NCBI GenBank assembly: GCA_004535785.1
Contig: SPIB01000001.1
Span: 1,324,174-1,388,173 of the forward strand
DNA: 64,000 bases
From: Gammaproteobacteria bacterium LSUCC0112
Lineage (GTDB): Bacteria; Pseudomonadota; Gammaproteobacteria; Pseudomonadales; Pseudohongiellaceae
Direction: 5' to 3'
Made by a program: the position numbers and the translations under genes. This document shows, one piece after another, positions 1 through 6,969 of this stretch. The notes below the pieces were generated by a model that saw only the letters and a list, made by a program, of their open reading frames with translations, was not told where the DNA came from and did no database searches. How positions within the stretch are numbered: position 1 is the first letter of the stretch; the number at the start of each line of letters is the position of its first letter.

Positions 1-137
1 GGGTAGAGCCGATTGATAAAGTGGATATAGCGCAGAATTCAGTGAAGATAGGCCTTTTCTGTCTGCAAACTGTAACCCCGTAAGCGCATGTCCCGGCTGA
101 TTTCTTGCAAGAATGGGCTGGCCATTTGAATCTCCAT
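1..137 (-). pseudogene. intI: Integron integrase (IntI), N-terminal part, interrupted by a TGA and cut by the window edge
   Basis: Read on the minus strand from ATG 137 or ATG 125, the product starts MASPFLQEISRDMRLRGYSL and goes on with QTEKAYLH, a stop, then ILRYIHFINRLYP. This is the SAM-like N-terminal core-binding domain of integron tyrosine integrases, whose consensus reads AYLHWI..RYI.F. The TGA at 39-41 stands exactly where the family has Trp (TGG to TGA), so the reading frame is broken at about codon 29 and continues open to base 1. The catalytic Arg/His/Tyr domain lies outside the window. The position, divergent from a run of small cassette-type genes on the plus strand, is the classical integron layout. 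Family assignment is strong; whether the rest of the gene is intact is unknown. Confidence 0.82.
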
Positions 138-191
138 GTTCAAAATAAGAATTTCTTGTATAAGTGTTATAGCACGTGAATTCAGATATGC

Positions 192-219
192 GAGCGCACG
201 TTAAACGTGCTCCTTTTTT
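192..219 (+). promoter_or_regulatory. attI-like core site inside a terminator-like hairpin
   Basis: GTTAAAC at 200-206 fits the integron core-site consensus GTTRRRY exactly and lies 63-75 bases upstream of the intI start, a plausible place for the primary recombination site attI. The same bases form a perfect dyad (GCACGTT 196-202, AACGTGC 204-210), followed by CCTTTTTT at 212-219, so the element may instead, or also, be a rho-independent terminator for plus-strand transcription. The sequence alone does not separate the two roles. Confidence 0.42.
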
Positions 220-381
220 CAAGACGAAAAATAATGAAAATTATTCAAAAGCTTTCATTTGATTTGTTAAGTAAGGCGCTATTGAGATATCGTGCATAAA
301 AACCGGTTTTCTGCGTTTAAGCAGGATACAAATGTTATGTGTCTGTACAACCATTGTGCGGACTGAGAGCGTCGTAAGATC

Positions 382-849
382 ATGAGTTATGGAAAGTTGC
401 AAGAATGGGCGCTTGTCGCTGAAATTGTTGGTGCGATCGCCGTAGTAGTATCTCTAATCTATGTTGGCGTGGGTGTCCGACAAAATACAGCCGCCATTTT
501 GGTGTCAAATCATCAATCGATTGTCGCTATGGATATCGACAGGAACACTTGGTATAGAGACTTAGAATTCGCCGCCGCATATGAATTGGCAATAGAAGAC
601 TACACAAAATTGTCACCAGCTCAACTCAGACAGTTTCGTACTTTCGTTGCTGACACATTTAATACTTGGGAGTATGGTTTTATTACGCACTCAAGGGGCA
701 TGATGGACGATACTATCTGGGGCGGTTGGGATCAGTACTACCGCAATGAACTGAAAAGAGAGTCATATCAGTGGTTTTGGAATAGCTCGAAAACGGGCTT
801 CTCCGATGATTTTAGAAACAATGTAGATTCAATTCAGGCTGATATGTAG
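382..849 (+). CDS. Small membrane-anchored protein of unknown function (first integron cassette gene)
   Basis: A 155-residue protein with one N-terminal membrane segment (about residues 8-30, WALVAEIVGAIAVVVSLIYV) and a soluble remainder rich in aromatic residues (WEYGF, WGGWDQYY, YQWFWN). The pattern of an AEIVGAIAVVVSLIYVG anchor followed by RQNT and a helical domain is shared by a group of uncharacterised proteins of marine gammaproteobacteria; I know no function for it. It lies about 40 bases before an attC site in the same orientation and downstream of intI, so it is best read as the gene of the first cassette (roughly 201-941). No strong ribosome binding site is visible. The long leader (201-381) could carry a cassette promoter, but I see no convincing -35/-10 pair. 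Confidence 0.7.
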   Translation: MSYGKLQEWALVAEIVGAIAVVVSLIYVGVGVRQNTAAILVSNHQSIVAMDIDRNTWYRDLEFAAAYELAIEDYTKLSPAQLRQFRTFVADTFNTWEYGFITHSRGMMDDTIWGGWDQYYRNELKRESYQWFWNSSKTGFSDDFRNNVDSIQADM

Positions 850-887
850 AGCTTAAGTTGAAGCAGACTAAAGTTTAAGATAACGAC

Positions 888-947
888 ACATAACAAACGC
901 TTTCAAAGTGACGCGGCTATGCCCCGCACGTGAAGCGAGCGTTAGCG
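888..947 (+). repeat. attC site (59-base element) of an integron cassette
   Basis: The outer boxes TAACAAACGC (891-900) and GCGAGCGTTA (935-944) are imperfectly complementary (7 of 10). The inner boxes 901-917 and 921-934 pair with two unpaired A bases on one arm, as in folded bottom-strand attC sites. The start TAACAAACGC matches the start of Vibrio-type repeats, and the end GCGTTAG carries the G/TT crossover point (941). Length 60 bp is typical. The last bases (GTTAGCG) depart slightly from GTTRRRY. It directly follows the 382-849 gene in the expected orientation. The minus-strand antitoxin frame runs into it. Confidence 0.72.
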
Positions 948-1224
948 AATCCCGTCCTTCGGCGCTGCTCTTCGACATCCTCAACGAGCCTCGTCTTAAT
1001 GAGTGACTGATAGGGCATATCACGTTTGTTGGCTTCAATTTTGATTCTGTCGAGCAAAGATTCGGGCAATCGCAGGGAGATAGTTTTTGTTGATGGCTTC
1101 AAGTTCGGAAACTTGGCATTTTTCACCTTGCTCCAGTCAAGGTACTCCGTAGAGTCATCGATTTCCAAAAAGCCCGCTCTTCTGCCTCAGAGCTGAATTC
1201 AGGAATTTTTTTGAGTTTGTTCAT
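917..1224 (-). pseudogene. CopG/ribbon-helix-helix antitoxin, frameshifted (cassette in reverse orientation)
   Basis: From ATG 1224 the minus strand reads MNKLKKIPEFSSEAEERAFW. One base is then missing relative to the family, and the frame beginning near 1168 continues DDSTEYLDWSKVK, PSTKTISLRLPESLLDRI and KIEANKRDMPYQSLIKTRL. Together these make the full CopG-family antitoxin (COG5304 type) that usually partners a BrnT- or RelE-like toxin. The frameshift lies at about 1165-1172. The C-terminal tail (FANARFTCGA) is read out of the attC site and is not family-like. A shorter protein from the internal ATG 1168 would keep the ribbon-helix-helix part. No toxin gene is recognisable beside it. Confidence 0.72.
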
Positions 1225-1344
1225 AAACTTTTCTCTACTTTCGGTGCGTGTCGCGAGCGAGTTCAGATTAATCCGGTACCCGACTCGTCAAATAGTGTCT
1301 TTGTCTGGAATGCGCCGCTGCGTATGTCGAGATGTCATGTGTAG

Positions 1345-1791
1345 AATATTGCTTACACGTCTGGAAACATAGGTCAATATATTAAGCACACTGGTCGATG
1401 CCAGTGCGGTAACATTCAATACGAACTGTCTGGAACCCAAAATTGGGTAGCGGTTTGCCATAGCAGTGATTATCAGCGCAGCGCTGGTGCCCCGCTTGTT
1501 TCCTGGGGCATCTTTCCAGAGTCCGAGCTCAATGTTAAATCGGGTACTCCGAAAACAATTAATTCATCGGGAGCTGCAATGCGCTCTTTCTGTCCAGAGT
1601 GCGGAACAGGGCTTTTCTATCGAAACGCGATAAACCTGCCGGGCCTGGTCGACGTGCAGTTATCCACACTCGACAACCCAGACGCGCTAACGCCAACAGT
1701 CCAAGTTCAAACTGCTGAGCGGCAATCCTGGGTTTCACATAGTGCAGAGCTTCCCGCTTTTGATCGATATCCGACGGCTCCAAAGAAATGA
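1345..1791 (+). pseudogene. GFA-family (glutathione-dependent formaldehyde-activating-like) gene, decayed
   Basis: The open frame contains KHTGRCQCGNIQYELSG, VCHSSDYQRSAGAP, SFCPECGTGLFY and DVQLSTLDNP, the ordered motifs of the GFA/CENP-V zinc-fold family. The family has VCHCTDCQ where this copy has VCHSSDYQ, so two zinc-ligand cysteines are gone (Ser and Tyr). The frame has no ATG, GTG or TTG before the first conserved motif; only ATT or ATA codons lie near 1348-1381. A start at ATG 1579 would produce only the C-terminal half. It is therefore most likely a non-functional cassette gene. The other cysteine pairs (CQC and CPEC) remain. Confidence 0.75.
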
Positions 1792-1854
1792 CGCATATAA
1801 TACATACTTTGGCCGCATATCAGCGGCGTTAGTCGGCACCGGATAAGGTCACCA

Positions 1855-2267
1855 ATGGCTGATATTAAGACAATTGAAACCAACCATAGCGTCGACATGT
1901 TCATCGATACGATCAAGGATGAATCGAGGCGGCAAGACTGCCGTGCGCTCACCAAATTAATGGCGGCGGCGACTGGCATGGAACCCAGGATGTGGGGTGC
2001 CACATTGTGGGATTCGGAAAGCGCCACTATGACTATGCGAACGGGAAGCCCGGCGAGATTTGCAAAGTTGGATTCGCTCTTCGTTCAAAGTCATTCGCGA
2101 TCTACTTGCTTGATTACCCAGAACATGATTTCCTGATAACGAAGCTGGGCAAGCACGAGTATAGTGGTGGGTGCCTGCACATCACCCGCCTTGCTGATGT
2201 CCAGGCAGAGATTCTGGCACAAATGATCGAAAAGGCTTTTAGTGCAGATGATCGCGGTGCCGCTTAA
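1855..2267 (+). pseudogene. DUF1801-family protein, frameshifted
   Basis: The first frame from ATG 1855 reads MADIKTIETNHSVDMFIDTI and continues to MWGATL at about 2005. The second frame, open from 1992, continues GCHIVGFGKRHYDYANGKPG, VGFALRSKSFAIYLL, LGKHEYSGGCLHITRL and ends at TAA 2265-2267. Joined, these make one complete DUF1801 protein of about 136 residues (family pattern MWG..IVGFG..Y.YA.G, then LGKHK.G..CLYI.RLADVD). A single missing base between about 1995 and 2003 breaks it. There is no slippery heptamer, so decay is more likely than programmed frameshifting. The gene lies inside the integron region between candidate cassette boundaries. Confidence 0.78.
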
Positions 2268-2326
2268 CAAGGAGATGTTGTCGCCCCAAAGCCGGGCGTA
2301 TTTGCAACTACGGGAGGTTAACAATG
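2262..2326 (+). repeat. Possible degenerate attC site
   Basis: GCTTAAC (2262-2268) fits the attC left box RYYYAAC exactly, and GTTAACA (2320-2326) shares GTTAA with its complement. The inner parts pair only partly (GATGTTG with a GTAGTTG-like complement, then CGCCC). It lies exactly between the frameshifted DUF1801 gene and the next cassette-type gene, whose ATG begins at 2324. The spacing is right, the folding is weak. Confidence 0.3.
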
Positions 2327-2722
2327 AGAGCGTTGTTTCGACTTAATGACTCGGCAGTGAGCCATCCCTCTGTGAGCCGCTGGTTCGAAGAACATCAGGG
2401 CCCACTTGGTGAGATTGCATGGCGTTGGTTCAAAGCAATGCGGCTCTGTGGCGACGACGTCAGGGAGATACTACATGACGGCCAACCCACTGCATGCGTG
2501 AACGGTGCTGCATTTGCCTATGTTGACGCGTTCACATCCCATGTGAATGTTGGATTCTTCCATGGGGCGGAACTGCCCGATCCAGAGGGTTTGCTTGAGG
2601 GCAAAGGAAAGCACATGCGGCATGTGAAGATCCGGCTGGATGTGGAAGTTGATGTGCCCAAATTGTCCGCCTTGATTGACGCAGCGTACGCTGATGTGAA
2701 GGCGCGCCTCGTAGCAGAGTAA
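2324..2722 (+). CDS. DUF1801-domain protein
   Basis: A 132-residue cytoplasmic protein. The C-terminal two thirds carry the DUF1801 pattern: FAYVDAFTSHVNVGFFHGAE (about residues 65-84), PDPEGLLEGKGKHMRHVKIR and a terminal helix. The biochemical role of the family is unknown. ATG 2324 has a strong ribosome binding site (GGGAGGT, 2314-2320), which lies in the candidate attC of the preceding cassette. This is a frequent arrangement, because cassette genes often start within a few bases of the recombination point. It appears intact, unlike the neighbouring DUF1801 gene, to which it is only distantly similar. Confidence 0.72.
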   Translation: MRALFRLNDSAVSHPSVSRWFEEHQGPLGEIAWRWFKAMRLCGDDVREILHDGQPTACVNGAAFAYVDAFTSHVNVGFFHGAELPDPEGLLEGKGKHMRHVKIRLDVEVDVPKLSALIDAAYADVKARLVAE

Positions 2723-3150
2723 CCATATGGTTGCCCGCATAATGGATACTTTTCGCGTGGCATATCGTCATGCCATTGCAGGGTTCAGGCATGCATAACC
2801 ATCAGTTGCGGCAAATATTGCTGAGCGATGTGATGATAAGTCAAACGCTTGAGCGCCGAGCTGGTTGCGATCGACGCCTGCAATCTCTTGTGTCATGGCA
2901 GTAAAGTTTTTCCGTCAATACGTATCGTGGGGTTTAGCCGGGTTAAGCTCATTGGCGAAGCAAGCTTGGTAGGAGTTGCTCCATATGAATATTGCCTATA
3001 GCTTATGCGCGCGTAATTGATGTCAGACAAGGCATGTCACAATCCTGGCTGATTGGCATGAGATTAAAGAGGCCTTGCTCGGATTTTTTATCACAACGTA
3101 GAAGACGGGCCGTAAGTCAAACAATGCGCCCCATCTAACCAGGAGAGCAG
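2723..3150. other. Non-coding stretch without recognisable gene
   Basis: No open frame here resembles a protein family, and no attC with both boxes could be found. It may be the eroded remains of one or two cassettes. Only short ATG-initiated peptides are present. The last bases (AGGAGAG at 3140-3146) form the ribosome binding site of the AHSA1 fragment. Confidence 0.5.
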
Positions 3151-3273
3151 ATGAAAATCATGGTTTCAACATTGGTCGAAGCCCCTCTGCAAGAAGTCTG
3201 GCGTGCCTACACGACACCCGGCGACAGCAAGGCGTGGAACGCCGCTTCATCGATAACTTTGCGCGCCATGTAA
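3151..3273 (+). pseudogene. AHSA1/SRPBCC-domain gene, truncated to its first 40 codons
   Basis: From ATG 3151, with a good ribosome binding site AGGAGAG five bases upstream, the frame reads MKIMVSTLVEAPLQEVWRAY, then TTPGDSKAWNAAS, and stops at 3271-3273. This is the conserved N-terminus of polyketide-cyclase-like SRPBCC/AHSA1 proteins (V.APLE.VW.AYTTP.DI..WN.AS), which normally run 140-160 residues. The remaining beta-sheet and C-terminal helix are absent from all frames downstream. It is a stub left by a deletion that joins it to the next gene. Confidence 0.78.
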
Positions 3274-3393
3274 AGGGCAAGTTGGCCTCAGCGTAGACAA
3301 AGAAGAGTTTGTTTTGTTCAATAACCAGCACCTTGCTATAGACCAAGTAATCACCGTTCTCTTGCATTGGTGAGAGATATCCAGGGAATCTCT

Positions 3394-3837
3394 GTGAATA
3401 TTGAGTTTGAGTCTACATTCCCCGAGCATCTGGATGAACTTGTCAGAATCCGGATAGAGGCGATGAGAGAAAGTCTCACCCACATTGGACGGTTTGATGC
3501 TGATCGCGCCAGAGAGCGATTTGTCGTCAGCTTTAATCCAGACTACACAAGATTCATAAATGTCGGCGGTGTGCGAGTAGGGTTTGTTGTCGTCAAACCC
3601 GACGTCTCCAGACTTATATTGGATCATCTGTACATAGAGCCCGAATTCCAGAGGCGCGGTATCGGTGGAAGAGTCTTGCAGAGCATCTTCGCCACGGCAG
3701 ATCGGCTGGGCCTTCCAATGTTTGTGACAGCACTACGGGGCAGTGATTCAAACACTTTCTACCAACGGCATGGATTCAAGTACATCGATGAGACTGAATG
3801 GGATATAAATTATAGTCGTATGCCTGCGATGCATTAA
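3394..3837 (+). CDS. GNAT-family N-acetyltransferase
   Basis: A protein of about 147 residues with the GNAT acetyl-CoA fold: a first strand-helix unit (FPEHLDELVRIRIEAMRESL), then LDHLYIEPEFQRRGIGGRVL with the pyrophosphate loop QRRGIG, and a C-terminal FYQRHGFKYIDETEWDI segment. I favour the GTG at 3394 because AGGGA lies about ten bases upstream and the family usually begins V.IEF; the frame is open to a TTG at 3367. The substrate cannot be told. It is the last gene of the integron-like stretch and may be a cassette gene, although no attC was found behind it. Confidence 0.75.
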   Translation: MNIEFESTFPEHLDELVRIRIEAMRESLTHIGRFDADRARERFVVSFNPDYTRFINVGGVRVGFVVVKPDVSRLILDHLYIEPEFQRRGIGGRVLQSIFATADRLGLPMFVTALRGSDSNTFYQRHGFKYIDETEWDINYSRMPAMH

Positions 3838-3850
3838 ATGCAATGATTCG

Positions 3851-4945
3851 ATGCGGGTGCTAGCATACCGCCCCATGCCGTTACTCAATCTTGCTGACTT
3901 CGACCAACGCCTGTACGACCTCAAGGCTCTGCCCGTCCACCGTGGACGGGTGCTGCGCGCTTGGTTGAATGGTAAGGCGCTGGACGCAAGTCCGCGTCGC
4001 CAAAAACAGGAAAACTTCCTGCCGCTGTCGGTACGTCATGGCTTGCCGGCATTCAGCGACGAGCTCGACGCTGTGGCGCAGATTCATTCCCAGCATCGGG
4101 GTGCTGATGAGTCGGTGCGCCTGTTGGTCAGGCTGGCCGATGGGCAGATGATAGAAAGTGTTTTGCTGCCGCGCGACGGGCTTTGTGTGTCGACTCAGGT
4201 CGGTTGCGCAGTCGGTTGCCGCTTCTGCATGACCGGCAAGAGCGGCCTCATCCGGCAAGTGAGCAGTCTGGAAATCGTGGCGCAGGTGGTGCTTGCCCGC
4301 CGCATACGCCCGGTGAAGAAAGTGGTGTTCATGGGCATGGGAGAGCCGGCACACAACCTCGACAATGTGCTGGGAGCCATCGATCTGCTCGGCACCGAAG
4401 GCGCCATCGGCCACAAAAATCTGGTTTTTTCCACTGTTGGCGATCGCCGAGTGTTCGAGCTGCTGCCGCAGCAACGTGTGAAGCCAGCGTTGGCTTTATC
4501 ACTGCATACGACCAAGGCTGACCTTCGCCAACACTTGTTGCCACGCGCCCCGAAAATTGCGCCGCAGGAACTTATGGAACTGGGCGAAGCGTACGCGCGC
4601 AAGACCGGCTACCCGATCCAGTACCAATGGACGCTCTTGAAGGGCATCAACGATGGGCAGGACGAACTCGAGGAGATTCTGCGCCTGTTCAAGGGCAAGT
4701 ACGCACTGCTGAACGTTATCCCTTTCAACAGTCTTGAAGGCACAGGGCTGGACGCCAGCAACGGTATCAGTTACGAACGCCCTGATGCCGGGCGCATCCG
4801 CGAGATCGTCAGGTACCTGCACAGTCGTTTTGTGCTGACCAAGGTGCGCAACAGCGCCGGGCAAGACGTGGACGCCGGCTGCGGCCAGTTGCGCGCCCGC
4901 GCCGAGGACACAGGCCGGATTGTGCCATTGCGGCGCGTGCAATAA
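3851..4945 (+). CDS. Radical SAM RNA methyltransferase of the RlmN/Cfr family (RlmN paralogue)
   Basis: A protein of 364 residues (356 from ATG 3875). It has the radical-SAM cluster motif CAVGCRFC (Cys119, Cys123, Cys126), the SAM-binding GMGEP (162-166), and both methyl-transfer cysteines typical of RlmN/Cfr: Cys112 in LCVSTQVGC and Cys344 in DAGCGQL. These enzymes methylate C2 or C8 of adenosine in 23S rRNA, A2503 being the known site. The motif CMTGKSG differs from the CSTAQQGF of housekeeping RlmN, and the gene is not near ndk, pilF or ispG, so this is probably a second copy with its own target. No clear ribosome binding site decides between ATG 3851 and ATG 3875. It marks the return to stable chromosome after the cassettes. 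Confidence 0.85.
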   Translation: MRVLAYRPMPLLNLADFDQRLYDLKALPVHRGRVLRAWLNGKALDASPRRQKQENFLPLSVRHGLPAFSDELDAVAQIHSQHRGADESVRLLVRLADGQMIESVLLPRDGLCVSTQVGCAVGCRFCMTGKSGLIRQVSSLEIVAQVVLARRIRPVKKVVFMGMGEPAHNLDNVLGAIDLLGTEGAIGHKNLVFSTVGDRRVFELLPQQRVKPALALSLHTTKADLRQHLLPRAPKIAPQELMELGEAYARKTGYPIQYQWTLLKGINDGQDELEEILRLFKGKYALLNVIPFNSLEGTGLDASNGISYERPDAGRIREIVRYLHSRFVLTKVRNSAGQDVDAGCGQLRARAEDTGRIVPLRRVQ

Positions 4946-5081
4946 ATATCATCAGAACTGCGTTGCGCCAGCAGCGCTGTTGACGGGTGAGTAGGAGCAT
5001 GAGAGCAGACGAGTACATTTGAAGCACAGGAGAGAGTAACAAAAGGTACTGATAGAGCCTTACAAATTAACGGTTGTTGTT

Positions 5082-5516
5082 TTGGGCTTGGCTGGATTTC
5101 TATTTTGGATACAGTTAACCATTGCGGATATGGCGAGTATCAGGGCAAAACACATCCCGGGTTTCATGATAGAGCAAGACCACGGCAGTTTTTTATTTCG
5201 ATCCCACAGAGTGTTAGCCAATAGTAATGAAAGTGCAGCGATACTGATTTTGTTTGCATTGTTTGGAATACTATCTTCCGCACATCCTGCCTGGCTGAAT
5301 GGGTGTGCATTGGCGTATTTGGTAGGGCGCGTTGGTCACATGACTTTCTACTACAGCAATTTGAAAATTGCCGGTAGTGTCGCTTTCGCAATTAGTTTTT
5401 GCAGCTTGCTGGCATCAGCATTAAAAACAGGGCGTCATAACAAGGTGTTTGGGATAGTCAGTGGCCGTCTGTTTATGGGTGCAGGTGTTGCGTTGGCAGC
5501 GGTGAGTCGCGAATAG
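5082..5516 (+). CDS. MAPEG-like integral membrane protein
   Basis: About 144 residues with four hydrophobic segments. The block FRSHRVLANSNESAAILIL, then ALAYLVGRVGHMTFYYSNLK and a last helix, follows the MAPEG pattern (RAH.N..E..P.F, ALVFL.AR..H...Y), the family of glutathione- and eicosanoid-related membrane proteins; bacterial members are mostly uncharacterised. The frame is open further upstream and LIEPYKLTVVVLGLAGF looks like the natural N-terminus. That would need a CTG start at 5049 preceded by AGGAGAGAG (5028-5036); the alternative is TTG 5082. The start is therefore uncertain. Confidence 0.68.
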   Translation: MGLAGFLFWIQLTIADMASIRAKHIPGFMIEQDHGSFLFRSHRVLANSNESAAILILFALFGILSSAHPAWLNGCALAYLVGRVGHMTFYYSNLKIAGSVAFAISFCSLLASALKTGRHNKVFGIVSGRLFMGAGVALAAVSRE

Positions 5517-5595
5517 TGAGGGTTAAGGAGCACTGGTTGATCGCGTTGGTTTACAACGTATTCGCACTTTCCATTCGATAGCAACAGGCGGCACC

Positions 5596-6012
5596 ATGGA
5601 GCAGATTTATTCATCAAAAATTGATACGTGGCTGGCGCTGACCCTGCTTGGGGCAGTGGCAGCCAGTCTGATTTCATTTGGCATCGTTCTGCGTACCGGC
5701 AGCACGCCTGCCATCGCTGTTACATTGCCGGTTCTGGTGATGGGTGCCGGACTTCCGGTTTGGTTGATGGCCAGTACTCACTACATACTTGGCAGTAGCG
5801 TGTTGCGAGTGAGAAGTGGCCCCTTCACGTGGCAAATTCCTGTTGCGCAGATAACGTGTGTCACGCCAACATCCAATAAGCTGTCCAGCCCTGCGCTGTC
5901 GCTGGACAGGCTCCGGATTGATTATGGTCGCGGGCAATCGCTGATGATTTCACCAAAGGACAAAGGCCGGTTCATCGAGGATTTGGAGACTCGTCGCACA
6001 GGTTTGCGCTGA
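5596..6012 (+). CDS. Membrane-anchored bacterial PH-domain protein (YyaB-like)
   Basis: A 138-residue protein: two adjacent transmembrane segments (about residues 12-34 and 38-62), then a small beta-rich domain with YILGSSVLRVRSGPFTW, VAQITCVTPTSN, LSLDRLRIDYGRGQSLMISP and KDKGRFIEDL. This is the bPH_6 type of bacterial pleckstrin-homology-like domain. The molecular function of these proteins is not established; they are usually membrane associated. It stands alone between the MAPEG-like gene and the DapA-family gene, with no sign of coupling. Confidence 0.75.
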   Translation: MEQIYSSKIDTWLALTLLGAVAASLISFGIVLRTGSTPAIAVTLPVLVMGAGLPVWLMASTHYILGSSVLRVRSGPFTWQIPVAQITCVTPTSNKLSSPALSLDRLRIDYGRGQSLMISPKDKGRFIEDLETRRTGLR

Positions 6013-6067
6013 CATTGCCTCAGACGTGTAAGATATCCGCCTTTACCAAGACCATGGAGTGTGCAGT

Positions 6068-6961
6068 ATGTTTGCCGGCCTCAGTGCATTTCCCTTGACC
6101 CCAATGAACGAGCAGGGGTTGGATGAATCGGCGTTTGTTCGACTGATTGAACGGCTGGTCAGTGCGAAAGTCGATTCAATAGGTGTGCTTGGGTCAACCG
6201 GGAACTATGCCTATCTGACTATGGCCGAGCGGGCGCGTATCATCAGGCTGGCGGTGGAACATGCCGGAAACGTCCCCGTGATGGTGGGCATTGGCGCGCT
6301 GCGTACACGTGATGTGCTGGCGCTGGCTCACGATGCACAGTCAGCTGGCGCAAGTGGGGTACTGCTAGCGCCCATGTCCTACCAAAAACTCACAGCAGAC
6401 GAAGTGTTTGGGCTCTACAAAACCGTCACGCACGCACTGTCGCTACCGCTCTGTGTTTACGATAATCCGGGCACCACGCAGTTTGTGTTCAGTGACGAGC
6501 TTCACGGACAAATTGCACAGCTGCCAAATGTGGCGTCCATCAAGATTCCTGGTGTGCCTGAGAATGCTGTTGAGGCCAGAGATCGGGTTGAGCGTTTGCG
6601 CGCGCAAATTCCTTCTCACGTTACTGTTGGCGTCAGCGGAGACGCCTTTGGGGCGAGTGGCCTGAATGCCGGCTGTGATGTGTGGTATTCCGTGATCGGC
6701 GGTGTGTTTCCCGCCACCACACTGGCGATTGCCCGCGCAGCGCAGGCTGGGCATGCAGAGGAGGCAACACGTTTGTCCGCGCGATTGCAGCCGCTATGGG
6801 AGCTCTTCAAGTTGTCTGGGGGCAGCTTGCGTGTTGTGGCCGCCGCCGCGGAGTTACTGGGGCTGGTTGAGCACCCATGTTTGCCACGCCCTCTTATTGC
6901 CTTGAGTGGAGAGGGAAAAAAGCGACTTGCGGCATTGATTATTGAATTGGATTTGGCTTGA
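6068..6961 (+). CDS. Dihydrodipicolinate synthase (DapA) family aldolase/lyase
   Basis: A 297-residue TIM-barrel class I aldolase. The Schiff-base lysine is Lys159 (VASIKIPG) and the catalytic tyrosine Tyr131 (VYDNPGTT). The substrate carboxylate loop reads GSTGNYAYL (42-50) instead of the GTTGE of true DapA, so it is probably a related pyruvate-dependent lyase rather than the lysine-pathway enzyme. The start is ATG 6068, because GGAG at 6055-6058 is nine bases upstream; an in-frame GTG at 6059 would overlap that site. The downstream GNAT begins nine bases after the stop, suggesting a two-gene unit. The substrate is unknown. Confidence 0.82.
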   Translation: MFAGLSAFPLTPMNEQGLDESAFVRLIERLVSAKVDSIGVLGSTGNYAYLTMAERARIIRLAVEHAGNVPVMVGIGALRTRDVLALAHDAQSAGASGVLLAPMSYQKLTADEVFGLYKTVTHALSLPLCVYDNPGTTQFVFSDELHGQIAQLPNVASIKIPGVPENAVEARDRVERLRAQIPSHVTVGVSGDAFGASGLNAGCDVWYSVIGGVFPATTLAIARAAQAGHAEEATRLSARLQPLWELFKLSGGSLRVVAAAAELLGLVEHPCLPRPLIALSGEGKKRLAALIIELDLA

Positions 6962-6969
6962 GGAATCGT

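Noticed and set aside
334..340. GTTATGT as the attI core
   Set aside because: It departs from GTTRRRY at the second R and lies about 200 bases from intI; GTTAAAC at 200-206 fits better.
1792..1832. GCCGC/GCGGC hairpin followed by GCGTTAG, as a second attC
   Set aside because: The right end fits, but no TAAC-type left box complementary to it could be found in the preceding 60 bases; at best a deleted attC.
3881..4474. 197-codon minus-strand open frame inside the RlmN-like gene
   Set aside because: Antisense shadow without family resemblance or start signal; the sense strand is a clear radical SAM enzyme.
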